From the NCBI RefSeq assembly GCF_900110125.1, contig NZ_FOCN01000008.1, positions 62,001 to 126,000 on the forward strand: DNA of 64,000 bases, given 5' to 3'. The position numbers were made by a program, and so were the translations under genes. Each line of letters begins with the position of its first letter. Positions within the stretch are counted from its first letter, which is position 1. The notes beneath the pieces were generated by a model. It was not told where the DNA came from and searched no databases. It was given only the letters and a program-made list of their open reading frames with translations. The stretch comes from Cryobacterium luteum (GTDB lineage: Bacteria; Actinomycetota; Actinomycetes; Actinomycetales; Microbacteriaceae). Of this stretch, positions 27,825 to 36,592 are shown piece after piece.

Positions 27825-27892
27825 CACGGCTGCTTCGCAGCGTGACGCGAAGAGCCCGCGGGGAGGAGGGCACGGCTGCTTCGCAGCGTGAC
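27825..27892. repeat. Two direct copies of a 22-bp hairpin
   Basis: CACGGCTGCTTCGCAGCGTG plus AC occurs identically at 27825-27846 and 27871-27892. Each copy folds on itself (GCTGC, TTC loop, GCAGC, with outer CAC/GTG). They lie just beyond the stop of the MerR gene and could serve as terminators. Confidence 0.6.
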
Positions 27893-27908
27893 AGCTGGCG
27901 GGGCGGCG

Positions 27909-28460
27909 CTAGGAGATTTTGCGGGTGGTTCGACGGGCGGCGAGCTCATCGGTGGGGTCGACGGGCTGCATGTCGAGTTCGACCAGGCTGGTCTCGACCT
28001 CGCGGAGCACTTTGCCGACGGCGATGCCGAAGACGCCTTGGCCGCGGCTGACCAGGTCGATGACCTCGTCGTTGGAGGTGCACAGGTAGACGCTGGCACC
28101 GTCGCTCATGAGGGTGGTCTGGGCCAGATCGCTGATGCCTGATTCGCGCAGCTGGTTGACGGCGGTGCGAATCTGCTGCAGGGAAATGCCGGTGTCGAGC
28201 AGACGTTTGACGAGCTTGAGCACGAGAATGTCGCGGAAGCCGTAGAGGCGCTGCGACCCGGAGCCGGCCGCACCGCGCACCGTTGGTTCGACCAGGCCGG
28301 TGCGGGCCCAGTAGTCGAGCTGGCGGTAGCTGATGCCTGCGGCACGAGCCGCAACGGCGCCGCGGTAGCCGGAGTTCTCATCGAGCTCGGGCATGCCATC
28401 GGTGAACAGCAGTCCTAACGAGTAGCGCGAAGCTTCAGCATCAGGCTTGAGCTCACTCAT
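27909..28460 (-). CDS. MerR-family transcriptional regulator, Rv1830-like
   Basis: The 183-residue protein has a MerR winged helix (GISYRQLDYWARTGLVEPTV) at about 40-60 and an AGSGSQRLYGFRDILVLKLV wing, followed by a C-terminal domain that is not a known metal-sensing type. In corynebacteria and mycobacteria a similar regulator lies downstream of garA and the FtsR-type gene, as here. GAGAGG precedes the ATG. Target genes are not identified. Confidence 0.85.
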   Translation of the reverse strand: MSELKPDAEASRYSLGLLFTDGMPELDENSGYRGAVAARAAGISYRQLDYWARTGLVEPTVRGAAGSGSQRLYGFRDILVLKLVKRLLDTGISLQQIRTAVNQLRESGISDLAQTTLMSDGASVYLCTSNDEVIDLVSRGQGVFGIAVGKVLREVETSLVELDMQPVDPTDELAARRTTRKIS

Positions 28461-28746
28461 AGGGTTGCCTCTCGGGGGTTACGTCGTGCGGTGGCTGACT
28501 GCTGCGATCAAGCGAACATCAGACACTGTGGTGCGGAAAAGTGGTGCGGGATAGAACTGGCGCTGGTGGTGCTGGCTTGCGAACGTCGTGCTGTGACGGT
28601 TCCCTCTACGGTACCGAGGTGCGGGGCTTGCGGGCCTGACATTCGCGTGACCGGTTTTGGCGTGTCGGTCGTGCGGGCGAACCAGCAGGTGACCGACGGA
28701 CTCCAGACAACGACGGCGTCGCTGGGTGCCGGAGTCAGTCTACGAC
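28461..28746. other. 286-bp gap between two MerR genes
   Basis: No gene was recognised. Near its right end GACTCC (28699-28704) pairs with GGAGTC (28731-28736) around an inner imperfect stem and could terminate the upstream operon. The rest probably carries the promoter of the downstream MerR gene. Confidence 0.5.
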
Positions 28747-29475
28747 CTACTGGGTCAGTCGGCCCAGTGCGGAGCGAATCAGGCTGCCACGAATGACCTC
28801 GAGCTGCCCGGCGATCTCGACGGCCATTTCGGCGGCCTTGGCCCGGCTGGACGCGTCTTTGCGGCGCGCGAGCGGCACGAGGGCGCTTTCGATGAGTCCG
28901 AGTTCGCGTTCGGCGGCCCCGCGGAAGCCACGGAGGTGGCGCGGCTCAATGCCGCTGCGCTGCAGCTCGACCAAGGCGCGCAACACGGGCAGCACGCCGT
29001 CACCGTAATACTCGGCAGGCAGGATGATGGACGCGGAGACGGCGTCGTGCAGCAGGGTCGCGGACGCTCCGGCCTCACGCAGGAGCTCGTCGCGGGTGAG
29101 GCGACGCGCGGTCCCGAGCATCGACGGTCCAGGGGTGGCTCCACCCGGCAGCACGGGCGACAGACCGGCGTCCAGGTCATCGACATAGGAGCGGATGACT
29201 TTCAACGGCAGGTACTGATCGCGCTGCATCGAGAGAACCAGTCTCAGACGGTCGACGTCACTGGTGCAGAACTTGCGGTAGCCGGATTCCGTGCGGGCCG
29301 GGGAGACGAGTCCCTGTTCTTCGAGGAAGCGCAGCTTGGACGGGGTCAGGTCGGTGAATTCCGGGGTGAGACGTGCCAGAACCTGCCCGATGCTGAGCAG
29401 CGGCGCCGAACCTGGCGCCTGCACTTTCGCTGCCGACACAGACACGGACCGGGCCTGGGCGGAATTCGCCGCCAC
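28747..29475 (-). CDS. ftsR: MerR-family regulator FtsR-like
   Basis: The 242-residue protein has a MerR HTH opening LLSIGQVLARLTPEFTDLTP then KLRFLEEQGLVSPARTESGY, the hallmark of Rv1828/FtsR. FtsR activates ftsZ transcription in Corynebacterium glutamicum (established there). The GTG start overlaps the stop of the FHA gene (TAGTG), so the two are translationally coupled. The garA-ftsR pairing is conserved across actinobacteria, which supports the assignment. Confidence 0.87.
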   Translation of the reverse strand: MAANSAQARSVSVSAAKVQAPGSAPLLSIGQVLARLTPEFTDLTPSKLRFLEEQGLVSPARTESGYRKFCTSDVDRLRLVLSMQRDQYLPLKVIRSYVDDLDAGLSPVLPGGATPGPSMLGTARRLTRDELLREAGASATLLHDAVSASIILPAEYYGDGVLPVLRALVELQRSGIEPRHLRGFRGAAERELGLIESALVPLARRKDASSRAKAAEMAVEIAGQLEVIRGSLIRSALGRLTQ

Positions 29476-30074
29476 TACTCGCTCGCCGCGCGGGCGAGGT
29501 CGAGGCGCGAAGCGTAGAAGGTGAGGCGGAACTTACCGACCTGCACCTCGGCGCCATCCGTCAACGCAGCGGTTTCGATGCGTTCGCCGTCGAAGTAGGT
29601 ACCGTTGAGCGAGCCGAGGTCTTTCACCGTGAAGGCGGTCCCGTTGCGCAGGAACTCGGCGTGACGGCGCGACACTGTGACGTCATCGAGAAAAATGTCG
29701 GCGTTGGGGTGGCGACCGACGCTCGTGTGATCGGCGTCGAGCAGAAACCGGGCACCGGCATTGGGGCCGCGGCGAACGACCATGAGGGCCGATCCGGAAG
29801 GCAGAGCCGCGATGGACTCCTGCTCCTCAGCCGTCACGTTGGAGCCGATCGACGCGATCTGGGCGGCGAACTCCTGGCTGAAGTTCATCGTCGTGTCGGT
29901 GCTGAGCATGTCATGCACCGTCGTGGATTCGCCGGGCATTCCGCTGTCAGAGGATGCTGGGGTGGACTGCGCCTTGCTGGGCATTGCTTCGCCTGTCGTC
30001 GGGTTCTCTGGCTGAACTGTGGGCACGGGCTCGTTCTGTTCCTCGGAATTGTGCTTTCCGGAAAAATCGACCAC
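29475..30074 (-). CDS. garA: FHA-domain protein of the GarA/OdhI type
   Basis: OdhI/GarA inhibits 2-oxoglutarate dehydrogenase when unphosphorylated and is switched by PknG/PknB-type kinases. The GTG at 30074 is six bases after AGGAGG; the longer frame lacks this. The 199-residue protein has a disordered N-terminus with two Thr-Thr pairs (51-52 and 61-62, TDTTMNF) as possible phosphosites, and a C-terminal FHA domain with SVGRHPNADIFLDD at 117-130, SRRHAEF and GSLNGTYFDG. The N-terminal tail is longer than usual and the exact ETTS site is not conserved. Confidence 0.87.
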   Translation of the reverse strand: MVDFSGKHNSEEQNEPVPTVQPENPTTGEAMPSKAQSTPASSDSGMPGESTTVHDMLSTDTTMNFSQEFAAQIASIGSNVTAEEQESIAALPSGSALMVVRRGPNAGARFLLDADHTSVGRHPNADIFLDDVTVSRRHAEFLRNGTAFTVKDLGSLNGTYFDGERIETAALTDGAEVQVGKFRLTFYASRLDLARAASE

Positions 30075-30084
30075 CGTGCACCTC

Positions 30085-30702
30085 CTATCCTTCCAGCGTA
30101 TCGGAAGATACACCCTCGAGGACCCTGGGCAGCCGAATCACTCGCATCGTTTCAATGGCATAGATGATGCCGGCCCACCAGTACACGAAAGCACCCCAGA
30201 TGGCGAAGGCCCACCCCACCGGCTGCGACCACCATTCCAGTTGCGGAAAGGCCTGCCCGAGCATGATCATCGGCAGGGCGTAGAACAGGCAGAAGGTGGC
30301 CACCTTGCCCAGTTGGTGCACCGGCAACGGACCGAAGCCGAAGTTCGCCAGGATGATTCCCAGCGCCAGCAGGAAGACATCGCGTCCGACGACGACCAGA
30401 ACGATCCACCATGGCACGAGGTCACGCCAGGCCAGCCCGATCAGCGCGGCAAAAATGTAGAGGCGATCCGCGGCGGGATCCAGGAGCTGGCCGAGCCGGG
30501 TGATCTGATGCCAGCGCCGGGCGAGAAAGCCGTCGAGCCAGTCCGTGAAACTGGAGATGCTGAGCACGACGAGGGCCCAGGCATCCGCTCCCTGGGCGAG
30601 CAGTACGAGGAAGACCGGCACCAGCAGCAGGCGCAGACAGCTGAGCATGTTGGGCAGGGTCAGCACCCGATCGCTGACCACTGTGTTCGCTGCCCCTGTC
30701 AC
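30085..30702 (-). CDS. CDP-alcohol phosphatidyltransferase (PgsA-like)
   Basis: This membrane enzyme makes a phospholipid from CDP-diacylglycerol and an alcohol, probably glycerol 3-phosphate. The CDP-alcohol motif is complete: DGFLARRWHQITRLGQLLD and then PAADR, with the four aspartates spaced as in the family. Several transmembrane segments follow. The 205-residue gene is just upstream of garA on the same strand. TAGACT ends seven bases before the GTG start, suggesting a leaderless mRNA. The precise substrate (phosphatidylglycerol phosphate or cardiolipin) is uncertain. Confidence 0.85.
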   Translation of the reverse strand: MTGAANTVVSDRVLTLPNMLSCLRLLLVPVFLVLLAQGADAWALVVLSISSFTDWLDGFLARRWHQITRLGQLLDPAADRLYIFAALIGLAWRDLVPWWIVLVVVGRDVFLLALGIILANFGFGPLPVHQLGKVATFCLFYALPMIMLGQAFPQLEWWSQPVGWAFAIWGAFVYWWAGIIYAIETMRVIRLPRVLEGVSSDTLEG

Positions 30703-30731
30703 GCTGCTGAGTCTATCGAGACGCGACCCGG

Positions 30732-31247
30732 TCAGCCGAGCCGTCCGCGCAGGGCGGGCCAGCTCGAGGCGAAACCGGGGTGGAGGGCGAGCTCGCTGAC
30801 GGAATCGGCCGACACCCAGCGCAGGGCGATGCTCTCCTGGTCGCTGATTACGGGTTCGAATTCTTCCGTCGCCTCGACCACGACGGTGGTGTACGACCAG
30901 AATCCCAGGTCGAACAGGGAAGTGAACTTGAGCTGCACCAGGTGAGCGGGTACGCCGGCCTCCTCCCTGGCTTCACGCAGGGCGGCCTCGATCGCCGTCT
31001 CGTTCTCGTGGCGGGCACCACCGGGCAGGCCCCACGTGTCGCCGAAATGACTCCAGACCGCACGGTGCTGCAGCAAAACACCGAGGCGCCGGTGATGCAC
31101 GAGCAGTCCGGCCGCGCCGAATCTTCCCCAATATTTGCGGCCGTCCGGAGCGTGCACCCACGCATCACCGCTGTCGCGGTTCGGTAAGGGTCGCGGGACC
31201 GCGGACCCACGCGCGTCGCTCAGGTCGGCGCCCGAACTCTCAGTCAT
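30732..31247 (-). CDS. NUDIX hydrolase
   Basis: The 171-residue protein carries a full Nudix box, GGARHENETAIEAALREARE followed by EAG, at about 93-115. The box binds divalent metal and hydrolyses a nucleoside diphosphate linked to another group. The WSHFGDTWGLPGG approach is typical of ADP-ribose or 8-oxo-dGTP-type enzymes, but the substrate is unknown. It lies 29 bp before pgsA on the same strand. Confidence 0.88.
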   Translation of the reverse strand: MTESSGADLSDARGSAVPRPLPNRDSGDAWVHAPDGRKYWGRFGAAGLLVHHRRLGVLLQHRAVWSHFGDTWGLPGGARHENETAIEAALREAREEAGVPAHLVQLKFTSLFDLGFWSYTTVVVEATEEFEPVISDQESIALRWVSADSVSELALHPGFASSWPALRGRLG

Positions 31248-31292
31248 GCACTAAGCATGCCCGTCCCCGACGCGAAAAAGAATTCATCCGCC

Positions 31293-31841
31293 CTAAACGG
31301 ACATTATCGCGTGCACCGGGGCGGTACCGAGACGCTCACGACCGTTCAGGTCGGTGAGTTCGAGTACGACGCCGACGCCGGTCAGGGTGTAACCGGCCCG
31401 TTCGATCAGGCGGGTGGTGGCCGCGATGGTGCCACCGGTCGCCAGCACATCATCGAGAATGAGCACACGGGTGCCCGTGGGAAGCTGGCCGACTTCGAGT
31501 TCGAGCCGTGCCGACCCGTATTCGAGGTCGTATTCTTCGGTCAACACGGTGCCGGGCAGCTTGCCCCCCTTGCGCACGGCGAGAACGGCCGCGTTGGCGG
31601 CGTACCCGACGGCCGCCGCCAGCAGAAAACCGCGCGCTTCGATGCCGGCGACCGCGTCGAACTGTCCGCGGTGCTGGTCGGCCAGTTCATCGACGAGCGC
31701 GCGAAACGCTGCCGCATCGGCGAAGACCGGATTGAGATCACGGAACAGGATGCCCGGCTGGGGAAAATCGGGGTACGAGGCCAAGAGGGCCTTAACGTGC
31801 GCGGCGGCCGACAACGGCGGCGAGGGAAGAAGTTGAGTCAC
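31293..31841 (-). CDS. apt: Adenine phosphoribosyltransferase
   Basis: Apt salvages adenine to AMP using PRPP. The 182-residue protein has the N-terminal FPQPGILFRDLNPVFAD motif, the IEARGFLLAAAVGYAANAA loop and the PRPP-binding VLILDDVLATGGTIAAT motif, all normal for the family. It follows the MarR gene by 28 bp on the same strand and may be co-transcribed with it. Confidence 0.94.
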   Translation of the reverse strand: MTQLLPSPPLSAAAHVKALLASYPDFPQPGILFRDLNPVFADAAAFRALVDELADQHRGQFDAVAGIEARGFLLAAAVGYAANAAVLAVRKGGKLPGTVLTEEYDLEYGSARLELEVGQLPTGTRVLILDDVLATGGTIAATTRLIERAGYTLTGVGVVLELTDLNGRERLGTAPVHAIMSV

Positions 31842-31869
31842 TGATTCATCTTAAGCGGATGCCGGTGCC

Positions 31870-32421
31870 TCAGCTGCCTCCCTGGGTCGTGACCGTGCCG
31901 GAGGGCAGATTCTCCGCACGGGGCATGACCGCGATCGCGCTCATCGCGTCGAGAAAACGAACGACGGCCAGCTGCTGGTCGGCGGTGAGTTCGAGGGCGA
32001 CCTGCATCAGCTGATCGTGCGTTCCCGCCAGCGCGTGGCGCATTTCTTCGTGCGAGGACTGGGTGGCGAACAGCCGTTGCGCCCGACCGTCATCGGGGTT
32101 CACCTCACGGCGAATATGACCCGAAGCGGAGAGCCGCGAGAGCAGTTTCGCGGTGGCTGCCGACGAGATGTTCAGAAATTCGCTGAGGTTCTTGGGGCTG
32201 GCTGGACGGTGCTTGCGTTCACAGGCGATGAGGTGGCGAATGGCCATCAGGTCTGTTTCGTTGACGCGCATCTCCGCCTGAGCCCGATGACGCATGGCGG
32301 CGTCGGCCACCCGAAACCGTCGAACGGCACGCAAAACTTCCATGGCCGAAGAAATGCCCATTTTCTTGGGGTCGTACCAGTACGTCCCCTGTGTTGGGGG
32401 GTTACTCTCATCTTGGGACAT
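31870..32421 (-). CDS. MarR-family regulator divergent from the carotenoid operon (CrtR-like)
   Basis: The 183-residue protein has a winged helix (SPKNLSEFLNISSAATAKLL, then SASGHIRREVNPDDGRAQR) within a MarR dimer fold. In Corynebacterium glutamicum the MarR-type CrtR is divergent from crtE and is released from DNA by geranylgeranyl diphosphate; the same layout here suggests an equivalent role. The ATG at 32421 is six bases after TACCAT, so the mRNA is probably leaderless. A CTAAC-TTG-GTTAG inverted repeat lies in the shared intergenic region. Confidence 0.82.
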   Translation of the reverse strand: MSQDESNPPTQGTYWYDPKKMGISSAMEVLRAVRRFRVADAAMRHRAQAEMRVNETDLMAIRHLIACERKHRPASPKNLSEFLNISSAATAKLLSRLSASGHIRREVNPDDGRAQRLFATQSSHEEMRHALAGTHDQLMQVALELTADQQLAVVRFLDAMSAIAVMPRAENLPSGTVTTQGGS

Positions 32422-32427
32422 ACGCCC

Positions 32428-32433
32428 ATGGTA
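32428..32433 (-). promoter_or_regulatory. -10 box of the MarR gene (leaderless)
   Basis: TACCAT on the minus strand is followed by six bases and then the ATG at 32421. No Shine-Dalgarno is present. Confidence 0.5.
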
Positions 32434-32446
32434 ACGTGAGCAGTCG

Positions 32447-32459
32447 CTAACTTGGTTAG
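32447..32459. promoter_or_regulatory. Candidate operator of the MarR/CrtR-like regulator
   Basis: Perfect inverted repeat CTAAC, TTG, GTTAG midway between the divergent MarR and idi genes. It falls where the -35 region of the MarR promoter should be, and close to the AT-rich stretch that probably contains the idi promoter, so one bound dimer could repress both. Confidence 0.5.
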
Positions 32460-32501
32460 TTATTTATTTGTTGATCAGTTGAACCGAGAAGGGGAGCCCC
32501 C

Positions 32502-33041
32502 GTGCAGACCATCGATGCTCTTGATGAACATGTGATCCTTCTCGATGAAGAGGGGCGCCACATCGGCACCGCTCCGAAGTACAGCGTGCACGGGTCAGAG
32601 ACCGTGCTGCACCTGGCCTTCTCCTGTTACGTCTTCAACTCGCTCGGCGAAGTGCTCGTGACCCGCCGGGCGTTGAGTAAAAAGGCGTGGCCGGGAGTGT
32701 GGACCAACTCGTTTTGTGGGCATCCGCTGCCCGCCGAACCGCTGGCGCAGGCGGTCGAGCGCCGAGCGAGCCATGAACTCGGGTTGCAGATTGAAGCAAT
32801 CGACCTGGCCCTGCCGCTGTTCCGCTACCGTGCGACCGACAGCAGTGGCATCGTCGAAAATGAAATCTGCCCGGTCTATCTGGCCCGCACCGACCAGGAG
32901 CCGACGCTGAATCCCGACGAAGTGGCCGAATATGCGTGGACCCGCCCGGCGGATTTGTATCGGGCGGTCACCGACGCCCCGTGGGCGTTCAGCCCGTGGA
33001 TGGCCCTGCAGGTGCACGAGCTGGACAGTTTTCGTGCTTGA
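32502..33041 (+). CDS. idi: Isopentenyl-diphosphate delta-isomerase, type 1
   Basis: Idi interconverts isopentenyl and dimethylallyl diphosphates, supplying the primer for carotenoid synthesis. The 179-residue Nudix-fold protein has the active-site Cys in WTNSFCGHPLPAE, the VTRRALSKKAWPGVWTN segment, and the ASHELGLQ helix of the Nudix region. GAAGGGGAG precedes the GTG start. It is the first gene of the crt operon, and crtE overlaps its 3' end by eight bases. Confidence 0.95.
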   Translation: MQTIDALDEHVILLDEEGRHIGTAPKYSVHGSETVLHLAFSCYVFNSLGEVLVTRRALSKKAWPGVWTNSFCGHPLPAEPLAQAVERRASHELGLQIEAIDLALPLFRYRATDSSGIVENEICPVYLARTDQEPTLNPDEVAEYAWTRPADLYRAVTDAPWAFSPWMALQVHELDSFRA

Positions 33042-34080
33042 CACTGTTCCGGCGGGCGTCGAGACCGAGCTGACCCGGTTCTTCGCGGCTGCGCGCCTGC
33101 GGGCGAGCGATTACGGCGAGCACTATGTGGCACTGTGGGATTCGCTGGAACAGGCCAGCAGCGGCGGCAAACGCGTGCGCCCCGCCCTGGTTTTGGCGGC
33201 CTACTCCGGTTTCGGCGGCCGCGACCAGTCCCTCGTCGCTCCGGTCGCGGTGAGCTTCGAGCTGCTGCACACGGCCTTTGTCATTCACGATGACGTCATC
33301 GACCGCGACCTGGCCCGCCGCGGGGTGGCCAATATCGCCGGCCGATTCAACGACCGCGCCCTGGCGCACGGCGCTGCCGCCGATCAGGCCGGGGTGTGGG
33401 CTGCGGCCGCGGCGATTCTCGCCGGTGACCTCGCGCTCAGCGAAGCGCACCGTGCGCTCGCCAAGCTTCCCGTCGACGTGCGTACCCGGTTGCGGCTGCT
33501 CGACCTGCTCGATCGGGCCGTGTTCGTCTCGGCGGCCGGGGAGCTGGCTGACGTCACCAACAGCTCGGCGCGGCATCCGCTCACCGTGGCGGAGGTCATC
33601 ACCACCCTCGAGAACAAGACCGCCGTGTATTCGTTCGAAGCCCCCCTGCAGGCCGGGGCCGTGCTCGCCGGGGCATCCGCCGAGGCGATTCGTCTGCTCG
33701 GGCGCTTCGGACGCCTCGTTGGCGTAGCATTCCAGCTAACGGACGACCTGCTCGGAGTGTTCGGCGACCCGGTGAAAACCGGCAAGAGCGTGAAGGCCGA
33801 CCTGCGAGAGGGCAAGCAGACCGCCATGATCGCCCACGCCGGCGGCACTGAGACCTGGTCGCTGATTGCGCCGTACCTCGGCAAGATCGACCTCAGCGAC
33901 GAGGAGGCCGAACGGGCCCGCGAGCATCTGCGAGCTTGCGGCGCGAAGGCTGCCGCTGAAGGGCTCGCCTACGATCACTCCCGGCTGGCGATCGAAGCCC
34001 TCGATTCGGCCGTCATTCCCGCTGAACTTCGGGCGCGACTGACCGAGCTGGCCGACGCAGCAGTGAACCGGGCCCGCTAG
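33034..34080 (+). CDS. crtE: Geranylgeranyl diphosphate synthase
   Basis: CrtE makes the C20 precursor of phytoene. The GTG at 33034 overlaps the idi stop and gives a 348-residue protein; the longer open frame upstream is the idi shadow. DDVID at 86-90 and a DDLLGVFGD motif are the two aspartate-rich sites, and GGKRVRPALVLAAY is the diphosphate-binding lysine/arginine region. Its place between idi and crtB marks it as the carotenoid synthase, distinct from the polyprenyl synthase at 10197. Confidence 0.94.
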   Translation: MLDTVPAGVETELTRFFAAARLRASDYGEHYVALWDSLEQASSGGKRVRPALVLAAYSGFGGRDQSLVAPVAVSFELLHTAFVIHDDVIDRDLARRGVANIAGRFNDRALAHGAAADQAGVWAAAAAILAGDLALSEAHRALAKLPVDVRTRLRLLDLLDRAVFVSAAGELADVTNSSARHPLTVAEVITTLENKTAVYSFEAPLQAGAVLAGASAEAIRLLGRFGRLVGVAFQLTDDLLGVFGDPVKTGKSVKADLREGKQTAMIAHAGGTETWSLIAPYLGKIDLSDEEAERAREHLRACGAKAAAEGLAYDHSRLAIEALDSAVIPAELRARLTELADAAVNRAR

Positions 34081-34988
34081 TGGCCCCGCTGCGAACGTCG
34101 CCGCGAACGAGCGACTCGCACACCAACCTCAGCAAGTACGCGAAAACGGCACGGGCGAGTTCAACGACGGTCATCGGCCAGTACTCCACCTCGTTCGGGC
34201 TCGCCGCCCGGCTGCTCGACGCCCGGGTTCGCACGCCCGTGCGCACGATCTACGCCCTCGTACGCATCGCCGACGAGATCGTCGACGGGGCCGCCACCGA
34301 GGCCGGCGTCTCGGTCGATGAGCAGCGCCAGCTGCTCGACGAACTCGAACTCGAGACCGAACGCGCGATCGTGCGCGGCTACAGCACCAATCTCGTCGTG
34401 CACGCCTTCGCCGCGACGGCGCGGCAGTCGGGCATCGATTCCAGCCTGATCGGCCCGTTCTTCGCGTCGATGCGACGTGACCTCGACCCGGCACCGTTCA
34501 CCGTGGAGGGTGTCGCCGAATACATTTATGGTTCGGCCGAGGTGATTGGGCTGATGTGCCTGCGCTGTTTCGTGCAGGTCTCGCCGCGCACCGCTGCCGA
34601 GCTCGCGGTGCTCGAAGACGGTGCCCGCCATCTGGGCGCGGCTTTTCAGAAGATCAATTTTCTTCGGGATTTATCGTGTGACCGTGAGGAGCTCGGCCGC
34701 AATTACTTTCCGGGGATTGACCCGCTGCATCTCACCGACGCTGAGAAGAACGTGATCCTCGACGACATCGATGCCGACCTGGCCATCGCCAGCGCCGTAC
34801 TGCCGCTGCTGCCGCCCGGCTGCCGCCGTGCGGTCGCCGCGTCCCAGGGTTTGTTCACCCGGTTGTCCCACCGACTGCGGTCGACCCCGGCCGACCAGTT
34901 ACTGCGCGCCCGCGTTCGGGTGCCCGACGGAGAGAAACTGATGATTGCCCTGAACTCCACCCTCGGCCGCGGCGCGTGGAAGCGATGA
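34080..34988 (+). CDS. crtB: Phytoene synthase
   Basis: CrtB joins two geranylgeranyl diphosphates head to head into phytoene. The 302-residue protein has the first aspartate-rich motif RIADEIVDGA, the YIYGSAEVIGLMCLRCF segment and the family signature LGAAFQKINFLRDLSCDREE. GTG start overlaps the crtE stop (TAGTG), and crtI starts within its last codons (ATGA), so the operon is translationally coupled. Confidence 0.96.
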   Translation: MAPLRTSPRTSDSHTNLSKYAKTARASSTTVIGQYSTSFGLAARLLDARVRTPVRTIYALVRIADEIVDGAATEAGVSVDEQRQLLDELELETERAIVRGYSTNLVVHAFAATARQSGIDSSLIGPFFASMRRDLDPAPFTVEGVAEYIYGSAEVIGLMCLRCFVQVSPRTAAELAVLEDGARHLGAAFQKINFLRDLSCDREELGRNYFPGIDPLHLTDAEKNVILDDIDADLAIASAVLPLLPPGCRRAVAASQGLFTRLSHRLRSTPADQLLRARVRVPDGEKLMIALNSTLGRGAWKR

Positions 34989-36592
34989 CGCGCACCATCG
35001 TGATCGGCGGCGGCATCGCCGGTCTGGCCAGCGCTGCCCTGCTCGCTCGGGACGGCCACGACGTGACCCTGCTCGAAGCCCGCGCGGAACTCGGTGGGCG
35101 GGCCGGCGTCTGGGACACCGACGGTTTTCGTTTCGACACCGGGCCGTCCTGGTACCTGATGCCGGAGGTGTTCGAGCATTTCTACCGCCTGTTCGGTACT
35201 ACCGCGGCGGAGCAGCTCGATCTGGTGAAACTGGATCCCGGCTACCGCGTGCTCTTTGAGGGGGACCCGACTCCGCTGGATGTTCTCGCCGACCGGGCCG
35301 CCAACATCCGCTTGTTCGAATCGGTGCAGCCGGGCGCCGGCCGTGCGCTGGACCGCTACCTCGATTCGGCGACCGAGACCTACGACATGGCCGTGAAACG
35401 GTTTCTGTATTCGAGCTTTGAATCGTTCCGGCCGTTTCTGGTGCCCGATGTGCTGCGGCGCCTCGGGCGGCTGGCCCGCCTGCTGCTGCAACCGTTGGAC
35501 AAGTTCGTGGCCGGTTATATCACCGACCCGCGGCTGCGCCAGGTTCTCGGCTACCCGGCCGTTTTTCTGGGGTCGGCGCCGAACCTGACCCCGTCGATGT
35601 ACCACCTCATGAGTCATCTCGACCTCGCGGACGGGGTGCTCTACCCGCAGGGCGGCTTCGGAACACTGATCGACAGCATCGCCGCGATCGCCAGCGCCGA
35701 GGGTGTGCGGATCGTGACCGATGCGCGGGTCACCGCGATTCGGGTGACCGACGATCGAACGATCGCCGGAGTGACCTACCTCGATGCGACCGGCCAGACC
35801 GTGCGCCTGGACGCCGACAACGTCGTCTCCGCCGCCGACCTGCACCACACCGAAACCATGCTTGTGCCGGCCGAACTGCAGACCTATCCCGAGCGTTGGT
35901 GGGACAAGCGGGTGTCGGGGCCGGGGGCCGTGCTGGTCATGCTCGGCGTGACAGGGGAGCTGCCCCAGCTGCAGCACCACTCGCTGTTCTTCACGACGGA
36001 CTGGGGCAAGAATTTCGGTCAGATCTTCGGCAAGAACCCCTCGGTGCCGTCACCGGCATCACTCTACGTCTGCATGCCGAGCGCCACGGATGCGTCGGTG
36101 GCGCCGACCGGTCACAGCAACCTGTTCGTGCTGGTTCCGGTGCCGCCCGACGTGAACCTCGGGCATGGCGGCATCAGCGGCGCCGGTTCGCGGGCGATCG
36201 AACTGATCGCGGACGCGGCTATCGAGCAGGTCTCGCGCTGGGCTGATATCGGCGACCTGGCCGAGCGCGTCGTGGTGCGGCGCACCGTCGGCCCGGCCGA
36301 CTTCGCCGACGACCTCAACTCGTGGAAGGGCGGCGCCCTCGGCCCCGCACACACCCTGCGGCAGAGCGCCTTCCTGCGCGGCTCGAACATGTCGAAGAAG
36401 ATCTCGGGCCTCTACTATGCCGGCGGCACCACCATTCCCGGCATCGGCCTGCCGATGTGCCTGATCAGCGCAGAAATTCTACTCAAGCGGATGCGCCATG
36501 ACACCTCGACCGGTCCGCTCGCCGAGCCGCTGCCGCCTCGGCCCCGGCGGGCCGCCGGAAATTCCGTGGAGTCTGCGCACGAGCGGTCGTGA
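34985..36592 (+). CDS. crtI: Phytoene desaturase
   Basis: CrtI desaturates phytoene to lycopene using FAD. The ATG at 34985 (ATGA overlap with the crtB stop) gives a product beginning MTRTIVIGGGIAGLASAALL, the dinucleotide-binding motif, followed by LLEARAELGGRAG. The bacterial desaturase signature YYAGGTTIPGIGLPMCLISA is near the C-terminus. About 535 residues, normal length. crtYe starts on its last bases. Confidence 0.95.
   Translation: MTRTIVIGGGIAGLASAALLARDGHDVTLLEARAELGGRAGVWDTDGFRFDTGPSWYLMPEVFEHFYRLFGTTAAEQLDLVKLDPGYRVLFEGDPTPLDVLADRAANIRLFESVQPGAGRALDRYLDSATETYDMAVKRFLYSSFESFRPFLVPDVLRRLGRLARLLLQPLDKFVAGYITDPRLRQVLGYPAVFLGSAPNLTPSMYHLMSHLDLADGVLYPQGGFGTLIDSIAAIASAEGVRIVTDARVTAIRVTDDRTIAGVTYLDATGQTVRLDADNVVSAADLHHTETMLVPAELQTYPERWWDKRVSGPGAVLVMLGVTGELPQLQHHSLFFTTDWGKNFGQIFGKNPSVPSPASLYVCMPSATDASVAPTGHSNLFVLVPVPPDVNLGHGGISGAGSRAIELIADAAIEQVSRWADIGDLAERVVVRRTVGPADFADDLNSWKGGALGPAHTLRQSAFLRGSNMSKKISGLYYAGGTTIPGIGLPMCLISAEILLKRMRHDTSTGPLAEPLPPRPRRAAGNSVESAHERS

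Larger units (their letters stand above)
27598..27908. other. Non-coding gap of 311 bp with repeat elements
   Basis: The gap between two convergent genes holds copy C of the structured repeat (27671-27770) and a pair of 22-bp hairpin repeats (27825-27846 and 27871-27892). No gene was recognised. Confidence 0.75.

Noticed and set aside
28461-28746. Possible small gene between the two MerR genes
   Set aside because: The 101-codon plus-strand frame has no ribosome binding site or recognisable sequence and runs into the end of the opposite-strand MerR gene.
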